Notes: generated from the sequence alone by a model not told the origin. A DNA stretch of 64,000 bases from an uncultured Comamonas sp. (GCA_947306475.1 CAMZGS010000012.1:1-64000), one strand, 5' to 3'; counted from the first letter of the stretch, positions 48,890 through 58,017 are shown. Made by a program: numbers and translations.

Positions 48890-49909
48890 ATGCAATTGCT
48901 TCTGGCCCCGATGGAGGGCTTGCTCGACTTCGTGTTGCGCGACGTGCTCACGCGCGTGGGCGGGGTGGATCGCTGCGTGTCTGAGTTCATCCGCGTCAGC
49001 GGCACCCTGCTGCCCGAGCGGGTCTTCCTGCGCTACATGCCTGAACTGGAAAACGGCAGCCGCACCCTGTCGGGGGTGCCGGTGCGCGCGCAGTTGCTGG
49101 GCTCCGACCCCGTCAGCATGGCCGAGAATGCCGCCCGTCTGGCCGGCCTGGGGCCTGAGGGCATCGACCTGAACTTTGGTTGCCCGGCCAGAACCGTCAA
49201 CCGGCATGGCGGCGGTGCCTCCATGCTGCAGGACCCGGAAAGCATTGCCCGCCTGGTGGCGGCGGTGCGCCGTGCCGTGCCGGCCCATCTGCCAGTCTCT
49301 GCCAAGATGCGCCTGGGCTTTCACGACACCGGCTTGATGCGCGAATGCGCCCAGGCCATGACGGAAAACGGCGTGCAGGAACTGGTCGTGCACGCCCGCA
49401 CCAAGAGCGATGGCTATCGGCCACCGGCCTATTGGGAACTGATTCCGCAGATCCGCGCAGCCATTGCACCCCAGGTGCGCCTGATTGCCAATGGCGAAAT
49501 CTGGACGGTGCACGACGCTTTGCGCTGCCGCGAACAATCCGGCTGCATCGATCTGATGCTTGGGCGGGGCAGCGTGGCCGACCCCGGTCTGGCCCTGGCC
49601 CTGCGCGCTGCGGTGGCACAAGGCATCCCGGCTTCGGGCGTGGTGCCTCGCGACCTGCCGCCAGCAGTTCCCTGGGCAGAGCTGCTGCCCCACATGCAGC
49701 GCTTCTGGAACGTGGTCTGCTCCCGTCTGACGCCCAACCAGCGCGCCGGGCGGCTCAAGCAGTGGCTCAACCTGCTGCGCCGCCGCTATCCGCAGGCAGA
49801 GGTTGCCTATCAGGAGCTGCGCACCCTGACCGATCAGGCCTTGATCACGCAGTGGTTACAGCGCTCTATGGAAAGGGTAGCATCTAACGCTTATTCATCA
49901 AGGGATTGA
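48890..49909 (+). CDS. dusC: tRNA-dihydrouridine(16) synthase
   Basis: An FMN-dependent TIM-barrel reductase making dihydrouridine in tRNA. 339 residues. It starts MQLLLAPMEGLLDFVLRDVL, and EFIRVSGTLLPERVF is typical of the DusC branch. The catalytic Cys98 lies in NFGCPARTVNRHGGGASML; AKMRLGF, HARTKSDGY and IANGEIW/MLGRGS complete the FMN and RNA sites. It follows the methyltransferase by 22 bases. Confidence 0.94.
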   Translation: MQLLLAPMEGLLDFVLRDVLTRVGGVDRCVSEFIRVSGTLLPERVFLRYMPELENGSRTLSGVPVRAQLLGSDPVSMAENAARLAGLGPEGIDLNFGCPARTVNRHGGGASMLQDPESIARLVAAVRRAVPAHLPVSAKMRLGFHDTGLMRECAQAMTENGVQELVVHARTKSDGYRPPAYWELIPQIRAAIAPQVRLIANGEIWTVHDALRCREQSGCIDLMLGRGSVADPGLALALRAAVAQGIPASGVVPRDLPPAVPWAELLPHMQRFWNVVCSRLTPNQRAGRLKQWLNLLRRRYPQAEVAYQELRTLTDQALITQWLQRSMERVASNAYSSRD

Positions 49910-49953
49910 GCCACATTAGACCCAAGAAAGCGAAAGATGCGCTGCGGGGCAGA

Positions 49954-50388
49954 TCAGCGCCAGCATTCAGCTGATGTGAGGCCCGTACCCATGTCTGTGT
50001 TGCCACGAGCACCAGTGTGGGTCAGCGTGTATTTGCCGCATTTGTCGCCGATTTGTGCCCCTTGTGGCTCAGCAGTCAGGGTGAAGGTGGCCCCATCGGT
50101 CACCACCACAGAGATGCTGTAGCGGCCGCCGGGGACCGACTTCAGATTGTCGGGGAAAGAAGTCGTGGCTGGATAGGTTCCGGTAGCCGTGGCAGCCCGC
50201 TCCAGCCACTGCGCAGCCTGCAGCAGTCCGGCACGAGCCTCGGCACGGTGGCCCTTGCGCACGTACTCGGTGTAGCTGGGGTAAGCCACAGCGCTGAGGA
50301 TGCCGACGATCGCAACCACGATCATCAGCTCAATCAAGGTAAAGCCGCTCTGCTGGCGGCGCTGGAGGGGCATGTGAGGAATATGCAC
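49954..50388 (-). CDS. pilE: Type IV pilin, PilE-type minor pilin
   Basis: 144 residues, class III signal with cleavage before Phe in [20 protein letters not shown] (Glu5 conserved). The N-terminal helix, [20 protein letters not shown] and two C-terminal cysteines (DKCGKY, SAECWR) forming the D-loop match the pilE gene that ends minor pilin operons. The GTG at 50388 has AAGG 7 bases upstream; the ATG at 50373 is the alternative. An imperfect stem-loop fills the gap to pilY1. Confidence 0.93.
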   Translation of the reverse strand: MHIPHMPLQRRQQSGFTLIELMIVVAIVGILSAVAYPSYTEYVRKGHRAEARAGLLQAAQWLERAATATGTYPATTSFPDNLKSVPGGRYSISVVVTDGATFTLTAEPQGAQIGDKCGKYTLTHTGARGNTDMGTGLTSAECWR

Positions 50389-50429
50389 GGGAAAACCTTT
50401 TCAAATGAGGGAGAGTTTGCCAGAGCCTC

Positions 50430-50465
50430 GTGGGCACTGGTGCAGAAAAACTGCCCCAGTGCCAC
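50430..50465 (-). other. Intergenic stem-loop between pilY1 and pilE
   Basis: GTGGGCACTGGTGCAG pairs with CTGCCCCAGTGCCAC around an AAAAA loop (one bulge, one mismatch). No T run follows on the minus strand, so it is not a classic terminator; it may stabilise or punctuate the pil message. Confidence 0.5.
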
Positions 50466-50475
50466 GTGCCGTGGC

Positions 50476-53400
50476 TTACTGCATTTGCCGCCAGCTGGGG
50501 CGCGAGGTGGTCTCGGGCATGCGGTTGAGATTTTCCACTTCACCCCTGGTGTCTTTGTCCTTTATCTGATCCTTGGCGGTGATCAGCGTGTGGGCACCTT
50601 TGTGGACCTGACGGCGCACCATGATGTCGGTGGTGCCGTCGGCCACGGCCATCAGCTGGATGCTGGGCGTTGCGCCATCCATGATGTTGATAAAGGTACG
50701 GTACTGGCGCTCATCGTCCACCGAACTGCTTTCACAGGATTCAATGCTGGTATCAAAGACGTTGCTGCCTTTGGCGGGGACTTGTGAATACACGGTCAGG
50801 ATGTTGCTGCCATCGTAGAACTCCATGGGTTTGAGTAGGCGCTCGCCAGTGCTGGGGAGGTCTAAATACCAACCGTTGTAGTCTCCCCAGTTGGTGGCTT
50901 TCAGCGGGTCTTGCCCCAGAGTGGCTTGTTGATCGCCAGAGACTTCGGTCGTGGTTTGTTTGAGCAGTTTGGCTGTTTCCACCCCTGCGCCCAGAGCCTG
51001 GGGGGCGGCAACGTCGATGCAACCTGTGCCATCACCGGTACCACAGGTTTTGCCGGGGTGAATCTCCAAACGCTTTGGAGTGCTGTCATTTTTATAGCGA
51101 TAGCGGGTATTGTCCAGCACGGAATACAGGGTTTGCACAGCAGTGCTTTCTGGGTCGTTGCGCGCCACATTGCGCCCAGTACCGAAGGCCACCATCATGC
51201 CACCCACTGCCGTGGTGGTACCTGCCTCGCATTCTCCACTTGCTTCGTTCGCTGTACATTTCGTTCGGTCATTGGCCCGAACGGTTGGTGCCACGGTGAT
51301 GGGTTGGGGTAGTTCCGTACCATCGGCGCCATACACAGCCGGACGCTGGGCAGTGAACAAGGGCTCACCATTGAAGGCCACCCCCCAGTTGTTGGCGTTG
51401 TAGCTGGTCAGGTCAAACTTCCACAGGTTGCCTTGGTTGTCGCCAGCATAGGCAATGTCCGGGCGGTCATCGCCGTTCAAATCGACCAGGCGTGGAGCGC
51501 TCAGGCCGTTGTCGTCGGCCTTGCCACTGCCCGGGGCATCGTCGGTGACGGGAATGCGCAACAGCTCCTTGTTGCCGTCCAGGTATTGCACCAGCAACAC
51601 GGGGCGCTGGTTGGCGCTGTTGTAGCCATTGCCGAGTACCACGGCCCAGCGGTTGTTGTTCATCAGGGTGATCTGAGTGGTTTGCAAAATATTGTTGCTG
51701 TGGCGTACCGGAGCAGCGGTGATGTGACCAATGTCGCGGTCTTCCGCCACAGTCTGGGTGCAGGCAGTTTTCTGTGTGTCGGTCAGTTCTTCAAGGGTGC
51801 AATCGGGAGGGCTGACTTCGGCACTGCGGGTGCGGTCGAGCACGACCAAGTTGGCCGCCTGGGCCGCAGAGAAGTTGGCCGGGTTGGTCACATCCAGCAC
51901 AAAGTAGCCCCTGCCACCCGCTCCCAGGGTGCCTACCAAAAGGGTACGCCAGTCGGGGGTGTGCGTTGACAACTGCTTATCGGTTGGGTCGAATTTGTCT
52001 GGAGCGTTGTTGATGTCAACATCCCCAGTCATGGGCGAGCCATCCACAAAGTAGCGGTGCTGCTGGTTATATGCAGGGGCTGTGAGCTGGTTCAGGTGGG
52101 GAATGACGCCTTGGGGAACATAGGCGATTTTTTCGCTGCCATCTTTTGCCGAAAAACCGTGCAACATGCCGTCGTTACCACCCACATACAGCATCGGTGT
52201 GCGATCCTTGTAAGTGTTGATGAAAGTGTCATACCCCTTGAAGGCGTAGTTGCTCGCTGGTGCTCCTGTGTACCAGACCTCAGAGTTGACAATGTCGCCC
52301 TGGCGGCTGTGGCGCTGGCGGTAGGGCTTTGCGCTCGTGTAGCCAGAGGGGTCGGTGCCTTCCTTGCTACGGTCACCCCGGATGTAGTTCAACCGATCCC
52401 GGCCCGCAGTGGCACCTTGGTCGGTGCCGTTGGTGGCTTTTCGCAAGGCCAATTTTTGCGTAGTACTCAGATTGGACTCGTCGTTGCTCCAGACAAAGGG
52501 TACGCCCCCCTTGGGGGAAGTTCCCTCCCACTTGTCGCTCCAACTCAGAATAACGCGCGACTCGTGCGAGGGAAGCTCATCAAGCTTTTGTGCCGTATTT
52601 TTTCCACCCCACCCCTCAATGGGGGTTGAGGAGCCATCGGTGTTGATGTTTTCAGCGCTTACAAAACCCTTCCAGGCATTCTGGGGCTCGTAATTGCCAG
52701 TGAACTGGCCGATGCTGTTGCGCGAAATATTGGAGCCACTGGTAGCGGTGGAGGTAATGCTGGGATCCACCTCAGTGTTAATGGTACGGACAATTTGGCG
52801 GAAAGCTTCTTTGAGGTCTTCGCCTTTTTCTACCGCGTAAAACTGCCCACGGCCATTGATGGCTGCGTGCCACATGTCTTGTGATGCCCCGCCACCTTTC
52901 ACCGAATACCACTGGGCGCGACCTGCCGCGTAGTCGGCAAAGCTGCCGTCGTATCCGTAGGGCAGGGTGCTAGAGGGTTTGATCAGTTTGCCATTATTAC
53001 CATTATTGGTGGCGGCGTTACTACTTTTGGCGAGATAAGGGCCGTCGTATTGCCACAGTGGACCATCTTTGGCTTCGTACCATTTATCCCCTATTTTTTT
53101 ATCAATCCAGTATCTCCCAATATTTTTCTCTGCTTCACTATCATTGCCTATGGGACGGAATTGATCTGTAGGGATGGAATCATTACTAAAGCCGATAGTA
53201 AAAGTCACCATGTGCGGCCAAGTGGCAGGATTGTAGCGAGGATTCCAATATTTTTTAAGTGTCGCTGTTTTTCCTGTTTTTGGATTGGTAAAAGTCTCCG
53301 TCTCTGGCGCTTTTAAATATTCTGGTAAAGGAGAGACTTGGCCGGTTAGGTTAGCTGGATTTTGTAGTTCAGTTGCCCAGCTCTTAAAAGTCCAGTCTGC

Positions 53401-54288
53401 GAGCGAGCTTAGATATTGATTGTTATACCCAGGATGCCAGCTGCTCCAGGTCGGAAAATCGATATCTCGATATACCCACGTGTTTGGGTCATCGCGATTG
53501 TATTCTGTTCCATCGGGAAGTTTAAATGGGTTGAAAAGCTCTACTTCATCCGAAGTTCCTTCTTTGCCGTGAATATTGCGTTTTGAGTCCTGATTGTCGA
53601 AGTTGACGGGAGATGTATTGACAGGATAACTTTTATAATATGTGCCATTCCAATCCCCGTCTGTCAGAAGAATGTGATAGTTGCGACGACATCCTAGGGG
53701 TTTGTTATTATTCGAAGGACTTGCAAGGCGTTCGCCTGGTATATCGGCCCAAGGACCATTCTTATGCAGGGGTGCACGCATATACTCGTCTGCTTGTTTA
53801 ACCATCCAGTGGGTGGGGGTAGAAGCACAAGCTTTAAAGTTGTTGACGTATTTGAGAAAGTTGCTGCGATGATCCTCATCGAGTATGCGCATGGTGTTGG
53901 TAATGTTGTTCTTTTTTGCAGCATCTTCATCTAGTTTTCTTAAGGTGAATCCGGAAACTGAAGTGCATCCATTCCAGCCTCCGTTCATGCCAAACGACTG
54001 CCAAGCCAATCGTAATTTACCGTCAGGAATTAAAGTTTTGTCACTAAAAACCTCTTTCAAAGCATCTTTAAGTACAGCTGTGCGGGACTTTGTTCCATTG
54101 ATCATGTCCCATTCATTCATACTGGTCGAATCATCCAGTGAAAGAATGACGTTAGGAGCTACATAGGGCTGCACGGTTCCCGGCGGGGATGATGCCAAGT
54201 CCAGTGCCAGGGCAGGGTTCAGGGCAGCACTGGCAGCCACTGCAATCAGATGACGGCGGAATTTTGGAGGTGTGGTGCGTCGGGACAT
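50476..54288 (-). CDS. pilY1: Type IV pilus tip adhesin/assembly protein PilY1
   Basis: 1270 residues. Sec signal peptide (about 1-29), then a von Willebrand A-like region with the MIDAS motif LSLDDSTSMNEW. The C-terminal ~600 residues are the PilY1 beta-propeller (YVGGNDGMLHGFSAKDGSEK, GYFVLDVTNP), with the calcium loop DLNGDDRPDIAYAGD coded near 51441-51488. PilY1 sits at the pilus tip with the minor pilins and controls extension, retraction and adhesion. The ATG at 54288 has AGGAG 9 bases upstream; a TTG three codons earlier is rejected. Rows coding the middle of the VWA half are about 36-40% GC, against about 58% in the propeller half. Confidence 0.95.
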   Translation of the reverse strand: MSRRTTPPKFRRHLIAVAASAALNPALALDLASSPPGTVQPYVAPNVILSLDDSTSMNEWDMINGTKSRTAVLKDALKEVFSDKTLIPDGKLRLAWQSFGMNGGWNGCTSVSGFTLRKLDEDAAKKNNITNTMRILDEDHRSNFLKYVNNFKACASTPTHWMVKQADEYMRAPLHKNGPWADIPGERLASPSNNNKPLGCRRNYHILLTDGDWNGTYYKSYPVNTSPVNFDNQDSKRNIHGKEGTSDEVELFNPFKLPDGTEYNRDDPNTWVYRDIDFPTWSSWHPGYNNQYLSSLADWTFKSWATELQNPANLTGQVSPLPEYLKAPETETFTNPKTGKTATLKKYWNPRYNPATWPHMVTFTIGFSNDSIPTDQFRPIGNDSEAEKNIGRYWIDKKIGDKWYEAKDGPLWQYDGPYLAKSSNAATNNGNNGKLIKPSSTLPYGYDGSFADYAAGRAQWYSVKGGGASQDMWHAAINGRGQFYAVEKGEDLKEAFRQIVRTINTEVDPSITSTATSGSNISRNSIGQFTGNYEPQNAWKGFVSAENINTDGSSTPIEGWGGKNTAQKLDELPSHESRVILSWSDKWEGTSPKGGVPFVWSNDESNLSTTQKLALRKATNGTDQGATAGRDRLNYIRGDRSKEGTDPSGYTSAKPYRQRHSRQGDIVNSEVWYTGAPASNYAFKGYDTFINTYKDRTPMLYVGGNDGMLHGFSAKDGSEKIAYVPQGVIPHLNQLTAPAYNQQHRYFVDGSPMTGDVDINNAPDKFDPTDKQLSTHTPDWRTLLVGTLGAGGRGYFVLDVTNPANFSAAQAANLVVLDRTRSAEVSPPDCTLEELTDTQKTACTQTVAEDRDIGHITAAPVRHSNNILQTTQITLMNNNRWAVVLGNGYNSANQRPVLLVQYLDGNKELLRIPVTDDAPGSGKADDNGLSAPRLVDLNGDDRPDIAYAGDNQGNLWKFDLTSYNANNWGVAFNGEPLFTAQRPAVYGADGTELPQPITVAPTVRANDRTKCTANEASGECEAGTTTAVGGMMVAFGTGRNVARNDPESTAVQTLYSVLDNTRYRYKNDSTPKRLEIHPGKTCGTGDGTGCIDVAAPQALGAGVETAKLLKQTTTEVSGDQQATLGQDPLKATNWGDYNGWYLDLPSTGERLLKPMEFYDGSNILTVYSQVPAKGSNVFDTSIESCESSSVDDERQYRTFINIMDGATPSIQLMAVADGTTDIMVRRQVHKGAHTLITAKDQIKDKDTRGEVENLNRMPETTSRPSWRQMQ

Positions 54289-54331
54289 AATGATCAACTC
54301 CTAATACGTCACGATAAATAAAAATAGTCAC

Positions 54332-55102
54332 TCAGTCTTGCAGGCGTGTGCGGGCATAGGTTTCCTGGATGACGGCCATGGTGTTGGATCTGAGTCCGTA
54401 GGCCAGAGCGGTAATGCGATAGACCACGCTGGGGTTCAGGCGCAGGTCCAGTCGGTCGAAACGTTGCGCGGCGGGGTTATCGTCCACGATCAGGCTGGAG
54501 CCGGTGATCGATTCCGAATCGGCGTACTTGAGCACTTCAATCCAGTACCATCCCCCCCGGTCGGCGTCGCTACGGTCTGCCAGAATGCGATTGACGGGGT
54601 CGTCGTCATCATCGGGATTGCTGAACTTGGCGCCAGTGAATTCACCGTAGCGTGCGCCTACGTCGGCAACGGCCAGTTGGGTCAGAGAGACTTCGGGATC
54701 GTCATCGTCATCGGTGTCGGTGGTGTTGTTCCAGAAATCCTGTCTGCCCCGGCGCTTGACGCACAGGCCATGCTTGCAGAAGGGGGTGGTATTGATGCTT
54801 TGCAGAAAACTGCCGATTTCGCTGGTTTCCAGTGGCAGTACGGTTTTACCTGCTCGATGGGTCCCGCTTTCGGCGCGCTGGATATCCAGCTCCGCATCCT
54901 GAATCAGGCTTTGTGCTGCTTCAAAAGCTCTTTGGTAATCGGCGTCGTTACCTACCACCATTTCGTTGAGAAGGGCTGAGCGTGATGCCCAAAGTGCCAG
55001 AAGCATGGAGAGCATGACAAAAATAATCACAACAAACAGGGCAATGCCTTGCTGTTGGCGTGGAAGGCATGGGCGGTGTTGTGGGATGAGCGGGTAGTGC
55101 AT
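54332..55102 (-). CDS. pilX: Type IV pilus minor protein PilX
   Basis: 256 residues. N-terminal class III-like segment QQQGIALFVVIIFVMLSMLL with a long hydrophobic helix, then SRSALLNEMVVGNDADYQRA and FEAAQSLIQDAELDIQRAES, which is the PilX N-terminal family signature. Two unusual Asp runs follow (DTDDDDDPE and NPDDDDDPVN), separated by 34 residues. Membrane-anchored minor pilin that primes pilus assembly with PilY1. It is 11 bases from pilW. Confidence 0.92.
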   Translation of the reverse strand: MHYPLIPQHRPCLPRQQQGIALFVVIIFVMLSMLLALWASRSALLNEMVVGNDADYQRAFEAAQSLIQDAELDIQRAESGTHRAGKTVLPLETSEIGSFLQSINTTPFCKHGLCVKRRGRQDFWNNTTDTDDDDDPEVSLTQLAVADVGARYGEFTGAKFSNPDDDDDPVNRILADRSDADRGGWYWIEVLKYADSESITGSSLIVDDNPAAQRFDRLDLRLNPSVVYRITALAYGLRSNTMAVIQETYARTRLQD

Positions 55103-55113
55103 GTGGGGGCCTC

Positions 55114-55983
55114 TTAAATTAGTCCCTGGCTGCGCAACTGAAATACGTTGCGGAATACGTAATGCATGCGGTTGGTGCGAGGTTCAGCAAGAGTAGTGAT
55201 GTTTACAGCTGAACCATTGCAGCCGGTGTAGCTGGTGCCCGCTGGTAGGTCGATGCGTTCAGCACCGAACAGCACCAAGCAAACTTCCACCCCCTGCACT
55301 TGCCCCCAATTGTCGTTCACCCCGGCAGCGTCGGTGTAGAGCATGGTTGGGTTGGCGGAGGTCGTTCCTTGCAGCAGGTAGCGCACCTGAAACTCGGCCA
55401 CATTGTCGGCAATGGCCTGACTTGCAGCACCATTGCCACTGCACCGCAGGCTGTTGTCAACAAGCGTAAAGATGCTTTCAATCGTCGCGGTGGTGCTTGC
55501 GATGTTGCCCGGCGCTCCCAGGCAGTTGCGTGAGATGGGGCCGTTGTCGGCAAAGGTGGGTTCCTCGTAGCCAGTGAAGTGGGTGATAACCCTGCCATCT
55601 TCATCCTCGAAGATCGCCTGCTCGGTGCTGCTGCGCAGATGGAATGCGGTATCCGATGAGATGTCACCGTCACCGTTGCTGTCCAGACCCAGATCCAGAT
55701 AGAGCGATCCTGCCTGGCGTAATTGGGTGCCAAATGTGCGCATGACATAGGCAGCCTGTTGCTGTATCCCAGTCACATCGCTGACGGTACCGGTCACACT
55801 ACGGATACCCATGAGTGCAGCGGTGGCTACGGCCACCACGAGTAACCCCAGGGCAATGCCAACCATCAGCTCAATCAGCGTCAGCCCCTTCTGAGGCTGC
55901 AGTCCTTTCAGGCGAAAAGGCTGTGGGGAACAAGTGCCCACAGTTGTTTTTTCAGGAGGGCATGCGACGACATGAAGTTTCAT
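55114..55983 (-). CDS. pilW: Type IV pilus minor pilin PilW
   Basis: 289 residues. Leader and cleavage motif QKGLTLIELMVGIALGLLVV (G33 with L next, Glu5 conserved), preceded by a long 32-residue leader. The PilW family part includes DVTGIQQQAAYVMRTFGTQL and QAGSLYLDLGL. An EF-hand-like loop D101-S-N-G-D-G-D-I-S-S-D111 follows directly. The ATG overlaps the pilV stop, so translation is coupled. Confidence 0.92.
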   Translation of the reverse strand: MKLHVVACPPEKTTVGTCSPQPFRLKGLQPQKGLTLIELMVGIALGLLVVAVATAALMGIRSVTGTVSDVTGIQQQAAYVMRTFGTQLRQAGSLYLDLGLDSNGDGDISSDTAFHLRSSTEQAIFEDEDGRVITHFTGYEEPTFADNGPISRNCLGAPGNIASTTATIESIFTLVDNSLRCSGNGAASQAIADNVAEFQVRYLLQGTTSANPTMLYTDAAGVNDNWGQVQGVEVCLVLFGAERIDLPAGTSYTGCNGSAVNITTLAEPRTNRMHYVFRNVFQLRSQGLI

Positions 55984-56615
55984 TGCTGGCTCCTTGGGCA
56001 GTAGGCTCGACTGTCATTGGCGTTAAGTGCACACCGGGCAGCGACGGATATGTATTGCAGGTGGCAGGTGTAGCGGACGGTGTCTTCGTCGCTGTTGCAT
56101 GCCACGGTAGCTCCACCGCTGGCGGAGATCGCATCCAAAGGGTTCAAGTAGGCGTCGTCAGTGCTGCGTTCGTTTTCGCGCCAGCGCACCATGACACCCA
56201 CCTGGCTGGGTGCAGCCCCTTCCCACGGGGCTATGAAAACATTGGCTTGACCCAGGGGCAGGGTGTTGGCCACGCTCTGCTTCCAGGCGCCCAGGTCGCG
56301 GGTGAGGAGTTGCTCTGGGGTGCAGGCGCTGTCGGTGCAGCCGTCGGGGTCTGGTTCGTCGTCAAAGTCGGATACGTAGCTGTCGATGTTGGCCAGCGCG
56401 TTCGGGTGAACGCGCATGCGCTCACTCAGATCCTCAATGAGGCGGATGGCCTGGGCGCGGCGTGTGGCAGTCTGGGAGTCGGTCAGGGTACGCATCTGCA
56501 TACCCAGAATGCCCATGATGCCCAGGACGGAAATCACCAGGGCAATCAGCGACTCCAGCAGGCTGATGCCGCGTTGGCGCGAGAAACGTTGGCAGGGGGG
56601 GCTTATCCGTTGCAT
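55980..56615 (-). CDS. pilV: Type IV pilus modification/minor pilin PilV
   Basis: 211 residues. Prepilin motif RQRGISLLESLIALVISVLG, then MQMRTLTDSQTATRRAQAIRLIEDLSERMRVHP, the PilV family N-terminal helix region (quoted in part). Cys pairs occur in the C-terminal half. The ATG at 56615 has AGGAA 6 bases upstream and overlaps the end of the preceding pilin gene by 13 bases; an earlier start lies inside that gene. Confidence 0.92.
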   Translation of the reverse strand: MQRISPPCQRFSRQRGISLLESLIALVISVLGIMGILGMQMRTLTDSQTATRRAQAIRLIEDLSERMRVHPNALANIDSYVSDFDDEPDPDGCTDSACTPEQLLTRDLGAWKQSVANTLPLGQANVFIAPWEGAAPSQVGVMVRWRENERSTDDAYLNPLDAISASGGATVACNSDEDTVRYTCHLQYISVAARCALNANDSRAYCPRSQQ

Positions 56616-57166
56616 GGAACTTCCTCTGAAGATACGGTGCGTATGCGGCCGCCTGAGCTCATGCACAGGCCGCGTGTGGCTGGGTGGCTAATGCTTTGGT
56701 CGCGTGGCACCAGGTTGAAGCCGATGTAAGTGCCGGAAACCAGACCGTGGCGGTTGAAGATGATGCGGTTGTTGCCACCGGTACGGGTGATGTGCACGGT
56801 GCCTGGGCTGTCGTAGCGCAGTAGCACGGGTTCGCTGGCAGCACAGCTGCCGTTGTTGTTGGTGTCCGCACAAATGAACCAGCCGCAGTCCCACTCCCGG
56901 TTGGGACTGGGGGCAACGCAGCCGTTGGTGTTGGTCGTGATTTTTTGCATGACAACTCTACCTCCGCGCTTGATGGCTTCGGAGCGGGCAAATTGGAGAC
57001 TGGATTGCAGGCTGTTGGTGACTTGCTGGACGCGCCAGCGCAGTAAAAGGGAGTGAAAACTGGGCGCCGCCACCGCAGCCAGCACACTCAAAACAGCGAC
57101 GACCACCATTGCCTCAATGAGGGAGAAACCATGTGCGTTGTTTTGCGAAGGGCTGGTCAAAAGCAT
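56603..57166 (-). CDS. GspH/FimT-type minor pilin (second copy, FimU position)
   Basis: 187 residues. Prepilin motif AHGFSLIEAMVVVAVLSVLA, then APSFHSLLLRWRVQQVTN and FARSEAIKRGGRVVMQK, the GspH/FimT signature. C-terminal cysteines (CGWFICADTNNNGSC, GLCMSSGG, EVPCNG) likely form disulfides. It occupies the place of fimU in the standard operon. The ATG at 57166 has GAAAGG 7 bases upstream; 57181 is an alternative start. A longer open frame upstream overlaps the first fimT and is rejected. Confidence 0.9.
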   Translation of the reverse strand: MLLTSPSQNNAHGFSLIEAMVVVAVLSVLAAVAAPSFHSLLLRWRVQQVTNSLQSSLQFARSEAIKRGGRVVMQKITTNTNGCVAPSPNREWDCGWFICADTNNNGSCAASEPVLLRYDSPGTVHITRTGGNNRIIFNRHGLVSGTYIGFNLVPRDQSISHPATRGLCMSSGGRIRTVSSEEVPCNG

Positions 57167-57185
57167 GGCGAAGCCTTTCATGAAG

Positions 57186-57683
57186 TTAGGGGCAGTCGCT
57201 ACTCCCTGAAACGCGGAGGATGCGACCGCTGGAGTTGACACAAAGGCGGACAGCGCTGGCATCTTCCTTATCCTTGCCGGCAGGTGCCAGAAGGAAGTTG
57301 GCGGCAGGAGAGATGCTGCCCCAGCGGTCCAGCGAGAGAGAAGTGGTTGCGCTTCCTTCGCTGATGGAGAGGCCGGCAGGGACGTTGCCGGTCTGAAGCT
57401 GCTCAGCGTCGGGATCAGGGGTGGCAACCTTCCAGCCGTTGCTCCAATCGTCGTCGATGGCAGCAATGGTGATGCCGCCCCCTCGCTTGATGGCTTCAGA
57501 ACGGGCGAAGTAGATGCTGGCTTGCAGGTCTTCCGCAGCACTGCGCACACGCCAGCGCTCCATGAGTGGGGTGAAACTGGGCGCAGCGACGGCGGCCAGC
57601 ACGGCCAGAACAGAGACCGTCACCATCAGTTCAATGAGGGTGATGCCTTGTTGTTTTTGAAGGGGTCGAGCAGGATGTTTCAT
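57186..57683 (-). CDS. fimT: GspH/FimT-type minor pilin (first copy)
   Basis: 165 residues, prepilin motif QQGITLIELMVTVSVLAVLA, then AAPSFTPLMERWRVRSAAED and FARSEAIKRGGGITI, closely related to the next gene. A short 12-residue leader (MKHPARPLQKQQ) supports the ATG at 57683 over an upstream GTG at 57728. It is the first gene of the minor pilin operon; a terminator lies upstream, so a promoter is expected between 57684 and 57788, but no clear one is seen. Confidence 0.9.
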   Translation of the reverse strand: MKHPARPLQKQQGITLIELMVTVSVLAVLAAVAAPSFTPLMERWRVRSAAEDLQASIYFARSEAIKRGGGITIAAIDDDWSNGWKVATPDPDAEQLQTGNVPAGLSISEGSATTSLSLDRWGSISPAANFLLAPAGKDKEDASAVRLCVNSSGRILRVSGSSDCP

Positions 57684-57788
57684 GTGTCTTGCAATGTAGT
57701 TTCCGTCAGTGTGTTCAGCGAGCGTCACCAGACCAGCGGCACATCGGGCGGAATGAGCGGTTGGGTAGGCGCCTGAAATGCAGACGCA

Positions 57789-57823
57789 AAAAAACCGCCA
57801 GGACGGGGTCGTGGCGGTTTTTT
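57789..57823. terminator. Terminator after rpmG
   Basis: A perfect 12-bp stem AAAAAACCGCCA / TGGCGGTTTTTT with an 11-base loop and T/A runs on both sides. It ends the rpmB-rpmG transcript before the pil operon. Confidence 0.9.
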
Positions 57824-57846
57824 GTGGGAAGCAATGCTCAAGCGGA

Positions 57847-58017
57847 TTACTTGATCTTGGCTTCCTTGTACTCGACGTGCTTGCGCGCCTTGGGGTCGAA
57901 CTTCATGATCGACATCTTGTCGGGCATCGTCTTCTTGTTCTTGGTGGTGGTGTAGAAGTGGCCGGTGTCAGCAGTAGAGACCAGCTTGATTTTTTCGCGT
58001 CCGCCTTTGGTAGCCAT
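57847..58017 (-). CDS. rpmG: 50S ribosomal protein L33
   Basis: A 56-residue protein read directly from the minus strand: [20 protein letters not shown], then [20 protein letters not shown] and [16 protein letters not shown]. It is the Cys-free form of L33, i.e. no CxxC zinc pairs, as usual for proteobacteria. AAAGGAGAAAT precedes the start. It lies 25 bases after rpmB. Confidence 0.97.
   Translation of the reverse strand: MATKGGREKIKLVSTADTGHFYTTTKNKKTMPDKMSIMKFDPKARKHVEYKEAKIK

Noticed and set aside
52980-54150. Frameshift or insertion explaining the low-GC block of pilY1
   Set aside because: The frame is uninterrupted through 1270 codons and the VWA MIDAS motif is intact.
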